From positions 248,001 to 312,000 of the forward strand of contig NZ_CAJYDW010000016.1 of assembly GCF_913774235.1 (NCBI RefSeq): DNA of 64,000 nt, in the 5' to 3' direction. Under the pieces are notes generated by a model, which was not told the origin of the DNA, searched no databases, and saw only the letters and a program-made list of their open reading frames with translations. Both the position numbers and the translations under genes were made by a program. The stretch's first letter is position 1. The number at the start of each line of letters is the position of its first letter. Origin of the DNA: an uncultured Pseudomonas sp. GTDB lineage: Bacteria > Pseudomonadota > Gammaproteobacteria > Pseudomonadales > Pseudomonadaceae. Of the stretch, positions 62,820-64,000 are shown piece after piece.

Positions 62820-63305
62820 TCAGCGGTACTGCCGTACCACCGTGTGCTGGTTGTTTCCGTACTGGACGATGCGGCTGGAGAGCCCCGAGCCGTACTGTTC
62901 GATGCGGGCGTCACCCTGGACGCCCAACTGGCGGATGTCCGCGCGGTTGTCGCTGCCGACCTGCTCGATGCTGGCGACGTTGCCGTAGCCGCCTTGCAGG
63001 ATGACGGCATTCAAGTCGCTGCCGTCTTGCAGCAGGCGGGCCTCCTGGGCGGCGCCGCTCTGGGCGATGTAACCCCGCAGCGCGGTGCCGCGCTGCTCGA
63101 TGAGCGCCTGGTTGCCGGCGCCGACCTGCAGGATGGCCGCGTCGCGCTGGGCCGCTGGCACGGCGCCCAGGTCATCGGTCTCCATGAGGTCGGCGGCGAA
63201 GGCGGGAGCGGCCAGGCCCAGCATCAGGGCGAGGCGGGCGGCGAGGCCGCTGGCGGAACTGCGCATGGCTATCACCATCATGGCGTGGAGGCTGTCGCGA
63301 AGCAT
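62820..63305 (-). CDS. csgB: Curlin nucleator-like subunit (CsgB-like)
   Basis: Up to 161 residues: a signal peptide (MRSSASGLAARLALMLGLAA, AFA cut) then four to five curlin repeats (VGAGNQALIEQRG, QSGAAQEARLLQDG, QGGYGNVASIEQVG, YGSGLSSRIVQYG) and a basic end (VVRQYR) like the E. coli CsgB tail that anchors the nucleator. The start is uncertain among ATGs at 63305, 63281 and 63266; none has a strong ribosome site, and the shortest gives the best signal peptide. Confidence 0.82.
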   Translation of the reverse strand: MLRDSLHAMMVIAMRSSASGLAARLALMLGLAAPAFAADLMETDDLGAVPAAQRDAAILQVGAGNQALIEQRGTALRGYIAQSGAAQEARLLQDGSDLNAVILQGGYGNVASIEQVGSDNRADIRQLGVQGDARIEQYGSGLSSRIVQYGNNQHTVVRQYR

Positions 63306-63374
63306 TGTCCGGAGCCGCCTGGCCCATCGCTATCGCTCCAGGGAGCGAAACCGGTCGGGTGGGAGGCTTAATGC

Positions 63375-64000
63375 CTAACGGCGGGTCGGCTCCAGGTACT
63401 TGGTCAGCGCTGGATCGCGGGCATCGCGTCCATCGGCCACCAGCCACAGACGCCGCTCCACGCCCTGGGCGACCAGATGGGCGACCGCCGCCTCGATGGC
63501 CGAGAGCACACACAGCTGCGCCGGCTCGTTGGTGGTGTAGCCGGACTCGGCTTCGAGCAGCTTCTTGAATTCGATGAACTTGAAGACCCCGGCCTGGCGC
63601 CCGATGGAGTAGATGGTCTTGGAGGTCATGACGTTGGCCAGCACCCGGCCGCTGCGGGTATCGATGGCGCGCAGGTTCACCGTCACCTGGTCGACCCGGT
63701 ATTCCTCGGACAGACCGATGCCCAGGTAGCGTGCCCCTTCGCCGCCGCTGCGCACGTTGGTGTCGTAGGCCACCACGCCACCTTCGAGCAACAGGTTGGC
63801 CGCCTGCAGCGAGGGCAGGGCCTGCTGCAGATTCTCCGGCTGATCGGGTTTGCTCTGGGTGGCGCGGATGATCTTGCGCTCGGTCAGCAGGTTCTGCAGG
63901 CCCTCGCGCTCGAGCACCACGAACCAGCCGCTGGCCTGCAGGGCGTCCACCAGCATGCTGCCGGCGCCCTGGGTGACGGCGGTGGAGAAGGAGCTGGCCG
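63375..64000 (-). CDS. csgG: Curli secretion channel lipoprotein CsgG, 5' end outside window
   Basis: The visible 208 residues of CsgG: LVDALQASGWFVVLEREGLQNLLTERKIIRA, LLLEGGVVAYDTNVRSGGEGARYLGIG, SKTIYSIGRQAGVFKFIEFKKLLEAESGYTTNEP. CsgG forms the outer-membrane pore for curlin export. The frame remains open to base 64000, so the N-terminus and lipobox are outside. It precedes csgB with a 69-base gap. Confidence 0.94.
   Translation of the reverse strand, partial: ASSFSTAVTQGAGSMLVDALQASGWFVVLEREGLQNLLTERKIIRATQSKPDQPENLQQALPSLQAANLLLEGGVVAYDTNVRSGGEGARYLGIGLSEEYRVDQVTVNLRAIDTRSGRVLANVMTSKTIYSIGRQAGVFKFIEFKKLLEAESGYTTNEPAQLCVLSAIEAAVAHLVAQGVERRLWLVADGRDARDPALTKYLEPTRR

Overview
The window is high-GC, densely coded DNA from a gammaproteobacterium of the genus Pseudomonas. 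The evidence is gene content and order. algB-kinB, ubiC-ubiA, the carnitine genes (cdhR, caiX, cdhC, cdhA, cdhB), the dimethylglycine genes (dgcA, dgcB and their ETF) and polA-DUF2782-thrB all match blocks I know from Pseudomonas. In P. aeruginosa these lie on the left flank of the origin. A perfect parS palindrome and two one-mismatch copies fit an origin-proximal position. A species of the P. oryzihabitans type is possible but is only a guess. I see no rRNA, tRNA, prophage, insertion sequence or CRISPR array.

Layout. (1) 2-1417: the 3' part of a chemoreceptor. (2) 1470-11553: a divergent sugar or polyol locus. The minus strand carries an RbsCBA-type ABC importer, two short-chain dehydrogenases and a SorC regulator. 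The plus strand carries a split transketolase and an FGGY kinase. Three genes have (AAN)3-4 Hfq/Crc motifs next to their ribosome sites. (3) 11913-16225: kinB-algB and, divergent from them, three tiny membrane or secreted proteins behind a sigma-54 type promoter. (4) 16497-22438: an AaeXAB/NodT-like aromatic-acid efflux operon with a divergent LysR gene. (5) 22693-25791: an EamA transporter, ubiA, ubiC and a small secreted protein. (6) 25919-35615: housekeeping and hypothetical genes, including a microprotein behind a recA-like LexA box, two lipoprotein paralogues, a lipoprotein peptidase, a siderophore-interacting protein with an MFS exporter under a MarR regulator, OsmC and an aldo/keto reductase. 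(7) 35936-43522: azoreductase/LysR, an AraC-LysE pair with duplicated operators, a LysR-controlled tartrate/D-malate dehydrogenase with a haloacetate-dehalogenase-like gene, a PAP2 phosphatase and a candidate small RNA. (8) 43551-57130: carnitine and dimethylglycine catabolism. (9) 57342-61529: polA, a DUF2782 gene, thrB and parS. (10) 61547-64000: curli genes csgG (cut by the window edge), csgB, csgA and a csgC/csgH-like gene.

How the genes work together. Carnitine taken up with CaiX would be oxidised and cleaved by CdhA, CdhC and CdhB towards glycine betaine. Betaine demethylation outside the window gives dimethylglycine, which DgcAB demethylates using the adjacent ETF. The sugar locus would import a pentose- or polyol-like compound, oxidise it with the dehydrogenases, phosphorylate the ketose and split the ketose phosphate with the two-subunit transketolase.

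Two dispersed palindrome families fill many gaps. One is a REP/REPIN family (GTAGGAGCGG...CCGCGAT). The other is a CCCTCTCCC...GGGAGAGGG family followed by GGGTGAGGG. A separate 122-nt multi-tier palindrome sits between the two dehydrogenase genes.
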